From Chiridota heheva (lineage: Eukaryota > Echinodermata > Holothuroidea > Apodida > Chiridotidae), in the NCBI GenBank assembly GCA_020152595.1, contig JAIGNY010002073.1, positions 765,001-829,000 of the forward strand: a DNA stretch of 64,000 nucleotides, written 5' to 3'. The notes under the pieces were generated by a model. It made no database searches. It saw only the letters and a list, made by a program, of their open reading frames with translations, and was not told the origin of the DNA. Each line of letters starts with the position of its first letter. Within the stretch, counting starts at the first letter, position 1. This document shows, in pieces, positions 23,101-38,100 of the stretch. The position numbers and the translations under genes are program-made.

Positions 23101-26100
23101 GTCTAATTGTTGATATTGTTTAGTATGTTCATGAGTCTTGCTTGTCTTAGGGTTTTTCGTTCAAAGAATAAAAGATACCAAACATTAAGTTTCATTATGC
23201 ATGGAAATGTTTTTAGTCCTCTTCTGTTTGTTTGTTTAGCCTACACAAATATTTAGTGCATTTTTGTCAAAACTTATCTTTTTGTTTTAGGTGCAATAAA
23301 TGAAGTGAGCAAATATGAAAAACAAAAATATCAGGCTGCCCTCAGTGTGCTGCAGTCACCTACCTCTGACATTGAGCTGCTGCCCCCTGAGTCGGGGAAC
23401 GACACTACCTTTGAACGCACTGACAGTGTGCTGAGTACTGCCAGTATGCTGAGTACTGCTAGTGAAACATCAAGTAGGACAAGCGTAAGTGGCGAGAAGA
23501 AAAAGAAAAGTGGGTGAGGTTTTAGTATTTTCTTTTTCATAAAGTGTGTCACTAAATATGCTTGAAAGCATTTGATTAAAGAAGCTTGACAGTGGATGGA
23601 ACTTTTCTGAATAGCTTGGAGTCATGAATATAATATAATTTATTTACAAAATTTTCTATTTAGTAATTTAAATTCTTTTTTGAATTAGATAATGCATAAA
23701 TATCCATCCATGTATCAGCAGTTTTGGAGAGGATTGTTTTAAAGGAGTATGGAATTATTTAGATTAATACTTCTAAAAGGAACTCAGACTTGAATGTGTT
23801 TGACTATTAAGGTTTACAAGTTGTCATATTTTTAAATAGTGAAAACTTAGTGTAATGCATGGTGTGCTGAATAAAGTAATCCTTTTGCTGTTTAACAATA
23901 CTTATCATTGATTACTTATCATTAATTACTTATCATTGATTACTTATCATTGATTACTTATCATTAATTACTTATCATTAATTACTTATCATTAATTACT
24001 TATCATTAATTACTTATCATTGATTACTTATCATTAATTACTTATCATTGATTACTTATCATTGATTACTTATCATTAATTACTTATCATTAATTACTTA
24101 TCATTAATTACTTATCATTAATTACTTATCATTGATTACTTATCATTAATTACTTATCATTAATTACTTATCATTAATAACTTACCAATAATTATCATTA
24201 ATTATTATTATTACTTATCATTAATCACTTATCATTAATTACTTATCATTATTTACTTATCATTAATTACTTATCATTAATCACTTATCATTAATTACTT
24301 ATCATTATTTACTTATCATTAATTACTTATCATTAATTACTTATCAGTAATTACTTATTAATTACTTATCATTAATTACTTATCATTAATTACTTATCAT
24401 TAATTACTTATCATTAATTACTTATCATTAATTACTTATCATTAATTACTTATCATTAATTACTTATCATTAATTTCAGAAGCTTAAACTGCCTGTGATT
24501 TGATTGTTGTTGCTCCATTGTAGCATTTTTGGAAAGTGATAAACATTTCAGGTTTTGACTGTATTTCTTAAGTTATTTGCTAAAAGAAATGTTTCTTTAA
24601 TCATACAATACATAGGAAATGACCTGTCAATGTGGTATATTTTGGTATATTTTTTGACATTGCATTGTATTTGTAGGAGCATCTCCAGACTGAAGAAGGC
24701 ATTCAGATCAAAAGATTCCAAGAACCAAAATATCGTCAGAGTATGGACCGATGTGGGAACAGCCAGTGAGTACCTTTCTCATTTTTAGCTTGACTATTCA
24801 ACGAATAGTAGAGCTATTCTAATTCCTTTGGCATTGGCATGGGTGTTTGGTTGAAGTTTTGGTTAACGTTTTCATAACTTAAGTTATGAATGGTGTACAT
24901 TCATGTGACTTGGCATAGCGGTAGAGGACATGGCTGCTGCTCAAATGAGCATGATTGGGGGTTTTATGAGCATACTAATTTGTTAGCTGCATAACAATGA
25001 AAATATTTGTCAGCTTAAAGTTTTTGGTTAAAGTTTACATAACTTTGACAATGACACAATTTATTTCTAGCAAATGATAATACATATGTGTAATAGACAA
25101 ATTATATACATCTTCAAATTAACAAAATACAATTTTTTATTTTTGTCTTGTGTTTAATCTGTAAATTATTGCATAGAAAAGGAGAATAACTTAAGTTATG
25201 AATGGTGTACATTCATGTAACCTGTCATAGGGGTAGAGGACATGGGTATTGTTCAAATGAGCATGATTGCGGGGTTATGTGTTCATACTAATAAGCTTAT
25301 CTGCATAACAATTGAAATATTTGTATCTATGATATGTCTAAAATTGAAGTGGATGTGGGGATTTTGTTAGCACAAATGATCATACATGTAAAGAGCATTG
25401 TCTACACTTAATGGTGAGTCTACACTTAATGGTGAAGTAAAGTGTCCATATTGATTAGGTTATTTGCATAACAATAGACTTTCATACAAAATATCTAACA
25501 TAAGCACATAACTTAAGTTATGAATAGTGTACATTCATGTAAGTTGGCACAGGGGTAGAGAACATGGGTATTGTTCAGATAAGTATGATTGGGTTTTTTG
25601 TGTGCATACTAATTAGCTTATTTGCATAACAATGAAAATATTTATATCTATGATATCTTTTATATTAAAGTGGGAGTGGGAATTGTGTTCACACAAATGA
25701 TCATATATGTGAAGAGCATTGTCTACACCTAATGGTGAGGTGTAATAATAATAATGATAATAGTTGGTGCTTATAAAGCGCCTTTAACTCAGAAGAATCT
25801 CAAAGCGCTGTACAATACAATAAAAATGGAAGAGAATAAACAAAAAACTTAAAATTCATAAGTTACAAAGTACCGAACATTAAAATTGAAATGCATATTT
25901 AAAATGGAATGCAAATTTAAAATGGAAATGCAGATTTAAAAAAAATGTGCATATTAATTAGGTTATTTGCATAACAATAGACTTTCATACAAATTATTTA
26001 ACCTGAGATATTAACTTGGTACATTGGTAGATGGCATTGGTACTGTTCATTTGAGCATGATTAGGGAGTTGTGTGTAAATACTGATTAGCTTATTTGCAT

Positions 26101-29100
26101 AACTATGAAAATATTTGTATATATGAGGAATAGGAATTGTGTTTACACAAATGATCATATGTGAAAAGCATTGTCAACACTTAATGGTAAGGTGTAATTG
26201 TGCATATTAATTAGGTTATTTGCATAACAATAGGCTTCCATAGAAAATATTTAACCTGAGATTTTAACTTGGTACTTGGTACAGTGGTTGATAGCATTGG
26301 TACTTGGTACTGTTTAGTTGAGCATGATTGGAGGGTTGTGTGTGAAAACTAATTAGCTTATTTGTATAACAATACAAATATTTGTATCTATGATATCTCT
26401 TAAATAAAAGTGGGTGTGGGGAATTTTGTATTTTTGTCTACACTCAATGATGAGGTGTAGTGTGCATATTAATTAGGTTATTTGCATAACAATAGACACA
26501 CGTACAAAATATTTTTAACCAAAGATAATAACTTGGTTCAGTGGTAGAGGGTATTGGTACTGTTTAGTTGAACATGGTTAGGGGGTTGTGTGTGCATACT
26601 AATTAGCCTATTTGTATAACAATAAAAATATTTGTATTTATGATATCTCTTGAATTAAAGTGGGAGTGGGGATTGTTTACACAAATGAGCATATGTGAAA
26701 AGCATTGTCTACACTTAATGGTGAGGTGTAATGTGCATATTAATTAGGTTATTTGCGTAACAATAGACTCATAGAAAATATTTACTCTGAGATAATAGCT
26801 TGTACTTGGTACAGGGGTAGAGGACATGAGTACTGTTTAAATAAGCATGATTGGGGGTTGTGTGTGCATACTAATTTACTTGTTTGCATAACAATAAAAA
26901 TATTTTTATCTATGATATCTCTTAAATTAAAGTGGGTGTGGGAAATTTTGTATTATTGTCTACACTCAATGGTGAGGTGTAGTGTGCATATTAATTAGGT
27001 TATTTGCATAGAAATAGACTTACGTACAAAATATTTCTAACCAAAGATAATAAGTTGGTTCAGTGGTGGAGGGCATTGGTACTGTTCAGTTGAACATGAT
27101 TAGGGGGTTGTGTGTGCATACTAATTAGCTTATTTGCATAGCAATGAAAATATTTGTATCTGTGGTATCTCTTGAATCAAAGAGGGTGTGGTGATTTTGC
27201 TTTAAAAAATGATCATACAGTATAAAGTATGTGAAGAGCATTGCTCACACTTAATGGTGAGGTATAGTGTGTATATTAATTAGGTTATTTGCATAAAAAT
27301 AGACTTTGCTGCAAAATGTTTGACCTGAGATCAAATATATATGGCAGGCGAGGCTTACTTACTTCACATTTGTAGTGTTGTTATGATATTGACATTCCTG
27401 ACATGAATAGCAATCAAAATGTTTGTCTTGCCATGAATAAAGAAGTAATACAAGTTTTCTTGCTTCTACAGGATTTTGAATTAGGGGCTTGATGACTTGA
27501 TGATAAAGTAACTGAAGGAATTAGGATGAGCGTGGGATTTCATGTGGGACAGGGTGGAATTGTGTGTAGGGCAGGGTGGGGTGGGATGTTGGTTAGGATT
27601 AATTGGCATCTTGAACAGGGTGGGTTGACATGTGGAACAGGGTGGGTTGGCATGTAGAACAACGTGGGTTGACATGTGCAACAGGGTGGGTTAGCATGTG
27701 GAACAGGGTGGGTTGGCATGTGGAACAGGGTGGGTTGTCATGTGGAACAGGGTGAGTCGACATATGGGACAGGGTGGAATGGCATGTGGTGGTGTGTCTG
27801 AATTTCAGTTGTAATGGCATGTGGGTCATGCAAGTGGTGGAATGGCATAGAGTATCTGGTTTTCAGGTGTGATTGCATGGAATATAGGCATTGGATAACA
27901 TTTGGGACAAGTTGGGTTGGGAAGTGGGATAGTCTGGCATATGCATTATTAGCGGTGAGGGGATTTGTATCGTTTCTAATGTCTAGTTTGTCATACGTTA
28001 AGCAATATTGTTTCACATAATTTCTCTTTAATCTTATTGTACATTTTTTATGCTTCTTGACTTTGCTTGACACACATATTTTCTTAAATTGGAAGTTGTA
28101 TTACAATCCAGGATGTAGTTGGGGATGTAGGGGTTGGGGCAGGGTGCAGGTTGGAAAGGGGGCTTAATGACATTCATTCAGTGTCATTGTCACTTTCTTT
28201 GTTGTTCAATTAATAGAACTAATATGTTATAGTTATAAAGACTGCTAGCTTTTACATGTTTTTTGAGTAACTGCATGGGTGAGGTACCCTTGAGCTTTTT
28301 TTGTTGTCCTAAAGTATCTGGGAAAACTCTAAAGATATTTTGAAGCTTGTGGTAAAATGCTGTGAAAATTAACAAAGCAAATGAAAATATAAGTGCATCT
28401 TTTAAAGCTCAAGTATTTTGAAATAATCTGTCCCTGCTATCCTATTTTTGTATGTACTTTCCTCAATAAGCCCATTCTATATACTAGCTTTAAATAGTCA
28501 AGCATACTGTCCTTCCGACAATTCTTGTTTACAAACAAACATCAGATATGTGTTCATAATCATTAAAAGTAAGTCAGAAATCTTTCAATAAATTTGACTA
28601 CCAAATTCAAATCGGTTTACACAAATTAATGTAAAATTAATCAAGCCTCATCCTCACCCTAATTCCTTCAGCCACTTTATCATCAAGTCATTTTCTACCC
28701 CACATTTCACTTATTGTTTATATTTTCCAAACCCTTAATTTAAAATCCTTTAGAAGCAAGAAAACTTTTATTAACTTCTTTATTCATGGCAAGACAAACA
28801 TTTTAATTGCTATTCATGTCACGAATGTCAATATCACAACAAAACTAGAAATGTGAAGTTAGTAAGTCTCGCCTGCCATATATTTTGATCTCAGGTCAAA
28901 AGTAGTACATGACTCTTGATACAAGTTTCATCATAAGAATGGTGTTTAAGCAGTGTGAGTACTGATACAAAAAGAACTTACTAGAATATATAAAATATTT
29001 GAGACTAAGAATGCCAGTTTTATTCATGGCAATGTAGAAGTAGCCTACTTTAGTGTCGTTTAGTTTTTTATTACAATCCTGGTTAGTGTTCAGTGAATGT

Positions 29101-32100
29101 ATACAGTACCAGGTATTTAGGCTAGTACATTTTTCCCCTGTACAAGTGAATAATTTAGTGCTCTTAGAAGCCATTAGTGATTAATTCATTTGATGCCCTT
29201 GACCCCCACCGGGCCCTAAAGTGGACCTCAGGACCCCACACAGTCGGGCAAGCGCTACGTGCTCGCATGATGCCGCTGGAATAATAATTAGTGTGCCATA
29301 ATGCTTACCTTCCTCTTTTTTTAATGTGCCACTCACATCCCTGTAAAGGATGCATTAAGTAAGCACATTCATAGTATATGAAAGAGATCGAAGTGCTAAA
29401 GAAAGTATTCCAAGAACTTATTCCATTAAGAAGATACACAAATTTACAAATCTATCAAACTTGTGTAAAAGTGACTGACAGCACATTACAAGCGACACCA
29501 CAGCCACACATTTATCAAAAATGCATATAATAGTACCTGATTGGTTTATTGACTGCTCCGCTGTGATGGATGCATATTACCCAGGGATTTAAGAAAGTTA
29601 TCAGTTTATGACACGATGGCACAAACCGATTCTGTTGTATATGTCACCGAAGTACTGAAACAGTGTAGTGGAGTAACTGCGATTTAGCATTTGAAATTTT
29701 GAATAAAATGTTTGAAATGAGTAAAAACGTTGAATCAACTTTCAATAGTATGCGTTAACAGTTTTGTAGACAGCGAGGGGGACATTACCCTTCTACAGTA
29801 TAGATTTCCACCTCTGTTATTCTCAAATAAATTTGTAAGATTTTTAAATTTGATATCTCCTCATTGTTATAAGATATGATAGGAGTTTCCTTACAATTCT
29901 TTTCATCCTCTTGTCCTGTCATCTATTCCCTTTCAAGATATCATACAAATGATACATTTACATTAGAGTTCTTTATAACAAATTTGTTTTTATTAATGTA
30001 ACAAAATCTGTCAAGAATTTGTACCAATCCATGTGTTTGAGAACAGTTTTACCATGAAACAGTTGATAAATTCAAAATTTGTTTTTTTAGGATTAAACTT
30101 TGTAGCTTGATATTTTGAGTGAAAATTCATATTAAATTATCTTAATGATAATGAATAAATTATTATGTAAATCTACGTATGTCTTTCTTTGAAACGAGTG
30201 AGAAGTTTTAATGTATGCCTTTTGACACTTATTCATTTAATTGTTACAATGTAATAAAATTCATTTAATTGTTACAATGTAATAATTTCAGTTGCTAATG
30301 ACATGTATGAAAGGTTTCTGGGAGTCTTTTTTTTTTATAAATTATTTTGAAATTATGTAAGTCCGTATCAAGTGGTTTGTTTACAGTGAAATTCAATTCG
30401 CTGTATCCCAATCAAGCCAAATATATTTTTCTCTAATATTACACAACAAATCATATAGTATCTGTAATCGTAAATTATCTTTGGTTACTGCGCAATAATA
30501 GGCTCATACAAAGAAGAATGAGTGAAGAGTAGATATAATCAAATGCATTCCAACAATTCAGATGCAATTAAAAGAAGATTACAAAGTTAAAAAGAAAATC
30601 TTAGATAAATTATAAGGGCATAGAGTAGATAGGTACTAAAAAGGGGCTAGGTTTTCCAGACTCTCAGTGATTTTATTTAAAGGTTAATTGTACCTTAGAT
30701 CTCATGTATTCCCTGTAATAGATTTTGGTTATTTTTTTGTGGTCATGGAATAATTGGTCATGTTTTTCATGTGTTTTGTGTTTTTTCTTGTTTCTCCCTT
30801 CCTGTGGATGATAATTCATTTCATTCATTTATTAAGAAGTAAATTTGATTCAGAATAGGGTCTTATCAGCTTTCATAAATAAAATCAAAACATGCTTGAG
30901 TTTTTTTACAGAAAGAACTTCTGTATTTCTTGTTTTGTTAAATGTGTTGAATAATGATTGTCAACACCTGTCAACAACTAGAAATATGAAAGATTTCTTA
31001 TTAAAGATTTTTCAAATGATTATTTCAAACGAATTAAACGTTTTCAGTGTGCTTTTTTAGTGTAGAGCTTTTAAAAGGGATAACTATTCACTACATCACC
31101 TTTTTGAGCATGATACAGTTGATGTTTATGTACTTCTCAAGCAAACCTATTTCTTGAATGTACAATGATTATCACTAAATCTGAACATGCAATTGAAGTG
31201 AAGTGTTAATCCATTTAGGATGTATGAATTCACATATGTACCTTGCATGAATGTAAAAGCAAATTGCAAACATTAAATACAATACAGCCCAGGTTTAAAT
31301 AAAGTCTTGCATCCTTACAAGTAGCATTTTCTTTTCTTTTTCCTGGAGAAGATGTATCAAATATAGCAAATATATGTTGCCTAGCCATGTATGCCATTTA
31401 ATGTCCACTATTGTGTACATGGGCCTGTCACAGTGCTGTTTTTATCTTCAGGTGTATCGGCTATAAACTGTCATTGCAGTATTGATTCCATAGAGCCAAG
31501 TTTTGTATCATCATATTATCTGCGAATGAAAGATTTTTACACTGATTTTTTTTTCTCTTTATTTTTCACTGAAAAATTCAAATGAGCATAATGAATATTC
31601 AATTTCAGTGTCCAAAAAATCTTTATATTTATGTAATTGCTTGAAGTAAAATGCTCTGGTGCTTTCGATAGAAGTTTGTAAATGTTCAAATACTTGCAGT
31701 GATACCACTGTTAATTGGAGCTTTACTGCAATATTTGATTCTCAAGTCTTACAAGATTGAGTGATGGCTATACTCCAAAAAATAGGTTTTTTTTCTTTGT
31801 AGCATAATATTGTTATTTACTATACAGTGGTTTCCTTATTGATGTGCAAATTATTTGAGAACTCGTGAAATAGATGATAGGTGATGGAAAATAAGCAAGT
31901 ACTGCTTGTTTGTGCTCATTTTCATATAATATTCAGTATTTCTAGGCTCAGATATTTTTTATATCTGCCCTCCAAATATTTCCTTTTTCCCTTAAAATAG
32001 AAAAGAATGAGAAATATAGGTATACAGTGCTGTAAACTCATGCATAGTAACTGATTTGCATATCAACTAGTATACTCATGTTTTACAATGTAAACATACT

Positions 32101-35100
32101 GTTGTATTGGTTTGTGGGTTGGAATCTAAATACTAACTTATGTATTAGTTGTGAATCTATATCTTTTTTTGTAACTTTTTTATCTTTGTTATCCATCCAT
32201 TTAGAGAAAACACAATCTAAATACATGCAAACTGAAATGATAAAAACCCCAATTTTCCACGCATAGCAAGAAGTATAAAGAAAGCACTGGAAAGATTAGG
32301 GTCCCCCAACCAGCTGCAAGACTGGAGCAACAAAAACGGTTTTAAATTCTCCAAAGACAAGACAGTCTGCATGCACTTTTGTCATTTCAACAACCTCTAC
32401 CCCAATTAACTTTGTGCTCGATGGCAATCGCATTCTTAAAGTTGAACACACAGAGTTCCTGGGTCTAACTCTAGACCCCAAGCTTACCTACAAGCAACAC
32501 ATCACCAACCTGAAACTAAAATGCAACAGCTCCCACAACATCCTCTGACTCCTCTACAACACTACTTGGGGTGCGAACCGCTTTGCTCTCCTCAAAATTT
32601 TCAGGCTCACCATTTGTGCCAAGCTTGACTATGGCAATATTGTCTACTGTGTCACTCATACCTCAACCACATCAACACCATCCAAAATGAAGCCCTCAAG
32701 CTTTGTCTAGGTGCCTACAGGACCTCCCCAATCACCAGCCTTCATGTTGAAGCCAACGAACCCCCTCTTTCCACTTAGATGTAGAAAGCTTAGCCTCTCC
32801 TATGCTTTTAGGGTCCTCACTAACACCCAGAACTCTGTTTACAACCTCATTAGGTACCCCAATTTCTCCACCCTCTTTGATAGGACTAAAACCCTATCCC
32901 CTCCCTTCAGCTTACGCATTAAATCAGACCTCTTCCATCTAGCCATCAACCCCACCACTCTCGGCACCTTCTCCTGGCCCACTTTTCCTCCTTGGGCCAC
33001 CCCCCTCCCTTCTGTCCACCTGGGCCTCTCTACTCATCACAAAGTTCAAACCCACCCTAACATCTTCAGCAATCTCCACAACCAAATTAAAGACCAACTC
33101 TCAAATTACACCTCCATCTATACTGATGGCTCCAAGGAAGGCAACAAGACAGCTGCTGCTGCTGTCATCCAAGACATCACCCTCAGTAGCAGACTTCCTG
33201 ACTACTCGTCCATCTTTTCAGCTAAGGCTAAGGCCATTCTCCTTGCAATCAACTTTATTGAGTACTCCCCGCTCAGCCACTTTGCCATTTTCTCCAACTC
33301 AAAGGCTGTTCTTACTTCTTTACTCAATCTTAAATGGGATAACCTCACATGCCACCTCCTCCTCCGGAAACTCTTTTCTCCCACCCTCTGCAGGAAAAGT
33401 ATTCTTTTCTTCTGGATACCCAGCCATGTTGGCATCCCAGGTAATGACAGGGCTAATGCAGCCGCTAAGCTTGCCCTCAACCTCCTCCCTGCCCCTTTTC
33501 CCAAAACCCTCTCTGACATCAAACCGCTTATCACTTCCCTTGTTCGGGACCGCTGGCTGGCAAACCTCATGGAACTCCCAATTTGATTATAAACTCCATG
33601 TCATCCAGCCCACCATTCCGATCAAATCCACCATCAACAACCTCTCTCGTATCGACAACGTTCATATTACCCATCTTAGAATTGGTCACACCCACCTCAC
33701 TCACTCCCACCTCCTTATCGGTTCCCCCCAACCCCTCTGCAACAATTGCCATTGCACCCTCACAATCCATCACGTTCTCCTTGCTTGCCCCCTGTACAAC
33801 CTTCCCAGAGCTTCCTTTGCTCCCCACGACTCAGTTGCTGAGTTCTTCTAGAAAAATCCTCCGTATAAAATTATCTCCTTCCTTCATCATGCCTCCCTCT
33901 ACAACCATATTTAATTCTCCTCTTCCACCCCCTCTCTACTTTGTTTTTGTTTCAACCATGCACCTCCCCTCTCAATCACATCTTTCTGACCTTTTGTTCT
34001 TGATTTTTTTTTATTCTCCCCCCTGTTTCCTTTCCTTCCTACCTCTAGAATGATCTGACCTCTCAGGCACAATTTGACCTTCGTTGTCGTGGTGCCGTTA
34101 AGCCCTCATCAACCAAACAAACAATCAATGAAAGAAATAAGAAGAGAGTAGAATCCTACACACTTTAAAAGTAACATTGAAAGAATTCCATTTGACAGCA
34201 ACAAATTGAAGAGAATTGACCGTAATACCCAAAATGTGGGAGAGGCATGCATAACATTCAGTTGTTATTAATTTGATTGAATTCCTTTTAAGTTAACAAT
34301 GTCAATTTGCACCCCAAATTCCCAACATCGAAAGATGTCAGGATATAAAAGAACCGCAGCAGACTATTATCAATTGTCTACTAACTGTGGTGTAGCGGTT
34401 ATCATACATGTCTACAGATCACGAAGCCCTGGGTTCAAGCCTGGGTTGGGTAGACACGCCAGTGCACCACAACTGGTTATCAAAGGCTGTGGACATGACT
34501 TGGTTGTCAATGTTATGTCTGTCCGTACGTCGTACCTGTGTTCTCGTCCGGGTCGTATTAAGCGTTTCGTGATAGCATTGTAATTATCATAATCGAATAC
34601 GCAGGCAACGACCCCGTCATTGTAATTGTGTGTTCCCTCGTCGTCGTATTATCAATTAACACCAAAATCAATCATATGGGAGTGAAGGAAAGCACCAACT
34701 ACTTTGAAATAGTTGGTATTATCAAACATTTAATATGGAATACTGTGAATAAAGGGTTGATTGTCTTGATGCATGCATGTTTAAAAGCCTTTCAAAGGGT
34801 AGTCATAAAATTAGTGGTTGACATCTATAAATACACTTGTTTTATAGAGGTATTTAAAAGGTACATTAAAGGTATTTGTTGAACTTAATTTTCAAGCTTA
34901 TCTGTAAAGATAATCTTTTAATATACTTCAGTACTTGCAATGTATGATCTGTATCAGCCCCTTAATATGAGCATTCTTAGCTATCAGTACATGTGAATGA
35001 ATGAAGTTCAGGTAAATCACATGGTTGTTCTGCTATTTTTTATATTTGGTAAATCACATGATTGTTTTGCTATTTTTTGTATTTGGTAAATCACATGGTT

Positions 35101-38100
35101 GTTCTGCTATTTTTTGTATTTGGTAAATCACATGGTTGTTCTGCTATTTTTGTCATTTACTGCTATTATGAAACCTGTTATGTGGCCCTTAAAAAATATT
35201 TCCATGTTTTTTCATAACCTTTCATAAGAAAGAGAAAAATGGTAGAAACAATTTAGTACAAAAATCATCTTGATATTCCTACCAGGAGATATTCAAATTT
35301 TTAGGTTCACAAAAAATGTTAATCAACGAATAGGAAAAGGTTCAGTGTGACTTCACAGCAACAAATTCTCCCACAAAGTTGATGTATTTCATTAAAATCT
35401 ATCATTCTTTTTTATTAGTAAAACCTGCTAGAAAAATAAATTGATGAAACTTAGGTATTTATATACATTGCCAAATATACCCTACTTCAATAACTTTTGG
35501 AAAATCGTTTCTAATCATACAGAAACAACCACTTAATGTTAATACATAGAAATTTGCAATGGAATTGTCTCTATGACATCATCAAACACAAGTTCATCAT
35601 ACTGTACGAAAACTTTAAAATGCAATTAGGAAATTTTCAAAAATCCATATCTCCTGAACGGAATATGATATCAACCTAATTTTTGTACTAAATTGGCTCT
35701 AAAAGTATGCTCTTTCAAATAAGATAAAAAAATAAAAAATCAGGGGAATATTCCTTTAAACTTTCTTTTCATTTCACTTAAATTTGGTGAAATATTCCTT
35801 ATCTTTTGCTCCTGTTTTAGGAGCAAGGCAGACACAATAACCCACTACTTGACATTTTTGTTATGTGGAAACCCCCAACAGTAATCTCTAATCTTAACCC
35901 AAAGTCTGTGCCTGAGTGACAGCATGGGGCAGGAAAGAAAAGAGGATTTAGTCAAGAGTCATTCAAACAAATATTTGACTTCCTTTAAGTTCTTTTACAC
36001 TGGGTAGAATCCATGATACTATTCATGCTATCAAACATTTGCCAAATGCCAGTGAAAACTTGTTTACTTATGAGAATGGATGTCATGTGGTATGATCTTT
36101 AAAAGTGACAGATTATCATGAATGGGATTACTGGAATCATGGACTCATGAATACTTGACAGTTTGAATACAAATACAGATACATTGTCATGTAATTCACA
36201 TTTAGAAAGTGAGACCAACTACTCTTATATAAAATGCTATTTACTTGCAACTTGTTAACAATACTGCTGTATTACATTTGCTTGTAGATTTAAATCTTTA
36301 GAATCTATTTTCAGTCTTCAGCAAACATGCAAAGAAAGCTAGTTTTATCAGCTCAACATCCCTTTAAGGGATTGAGCTTATGCGATGTCTGACTTAAGAG
36401 CCAGGTTCTCGCCCGAATACGGTCAGATTTTTGTAGAGTTTGTCATATCCTAAGCGTCTTTTAGATATTTTGCTGTGTTGCTATGTTTGCCTAAAATGGA
36501 TGGATATGTTGATGCAATAACAGTGCATATTGTTGCGTAGTTTAACAAATTTTGCATTCCAAAGTTCGCTAAAAATGTTTCAAATACTTACTTGAATTTC
36601 GCTCGGCGCAGTTTGAATGAATTTAGCATACATAATAACATTGGCTCGGGAAATACCACCGATACCTCCAAAGGAAAAAAACTCTGCTTTTAACAGTTCA
36701 GTGGTTTGAGCCTTAAACTATAGTTTAACATGTGCTAATTGGGCTTAATATCCTGGTTAGGATCTGTCCCACAGGATAGCCAAATTGGAGTATAACACTT
36801 GTAGTTGATAGCTCGTTTGGGCTATAAACTTGAGGTTAAAAACTATTAAATAGGGCCTACCCTGCATAGGCTATCCTATCAAGCATATAACGCAATTGAG
36901 GCTATAAAATCACCAAAGTATAAACAACCAAAATCCACATTGAGTCCACTGCCACATTACACGCACAAGCTGGCATGCAGTAATATTATCCACAATAACT
37001 TGCCTATTCACGAGAAGTTATTTGTTTGCGTATAGTTGATGCATAAAATTGCGAGTTTATTCTTGATGTGTATTTATTCAGGGGTCAAGAAAGAGGTCCA
37101 TCTTTGACAGAGGACTATAAAAGGAATTTTTAGAGGATTTGTTCAGTGGTTCAAACATGTCCATCGTATATGAAAGAGGATTCAAAAGAAACAAAATAGT
37201 GAAGAAAGCATTCAAAAATCTTATTCCACTAAGGAGATATTCAAGTTTAAAGCTCTCGTCTTTTCTGTGTAGAAATGACTGGTGTAGGAAGTCTAAGTTG
37301 ATGTATGCATCCTCACATTCTTAACAATTGGTAATGTAATTCTAGTTATTTTTTTCACTATTTGAAATATCTTTCCTCGAACTTCCTTTAGCCAGTATGT
37401 TATTAATACCCTTCCTATAGATTCAGTTTTACTACTTTTTGACATACAGTATCCCATGGTTTTTAAACCACAAAATGGCAGACCAAAATATGATAGAATA
37501 TACAAAGAAATCTGAGGCTATGACATCACAACTAGTCTGATTTCAGTCATTTCTACACAAATGATACCAAACTTTAAACTTAGCTATCTCCAAAATGGAA
37601 TAACATTATTGAATACTTTTTGTTACTATTTTATTTCTTCTGAAGTCCTCTTTCATATAAGATATACTTGCTTGACCCTGAAATTATCCTTTGAAATCTT
37701 TTTAGTTATATTTTGTTATAATGATTGCCATTGAAGTGTACAGTATTTGTGGGATGCTATTATTGATTAATTGTGCTTCATTAATTGCAATAATTAAGTA
37801 TTTGCTCAGAATGGCTAATATGTTAGTCAGTTGGTAGTATGAGTAAAATATATCATAATTAAAATCAGTCTCGTTGTAAGGATGCAAAATCCATCTTGAT
37901 TTTATACAGCAGTATTTTGCTGTTATTTTGTCTGTTTATGATTTCAATTTCACTCAAAAACAAACATTGCTAATAAAATTTCCTCCATGTTCCATTTGAG
38001 GCTTAAGTTTTGTAGGCTTACTTGAAAAACATTTTTCTTATTTTTAAACAATATTTGGGGCAACTTGAGTCCTGGCGTGCCTGGGGGCCCTAGGGGAATT

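Noticed and set aside
27481-28073. Pro/Thr/His-rich minus-strand frames
   Set aside because: Generated by the 22-bp G-rich array inside the foldback element.
30845-31585. Short plus-strand frames in intron 8
   Set aside because: AT-rich, hydrophobic by base composition only; no motif and no flanking splice signals in phase with exons 8 and 9.
34376-34455. Functional tRNA gene
   Set aside because: The anticodon arm pairs poorly and the unit is the head of a longer element with target duplication, so it is a SINE.
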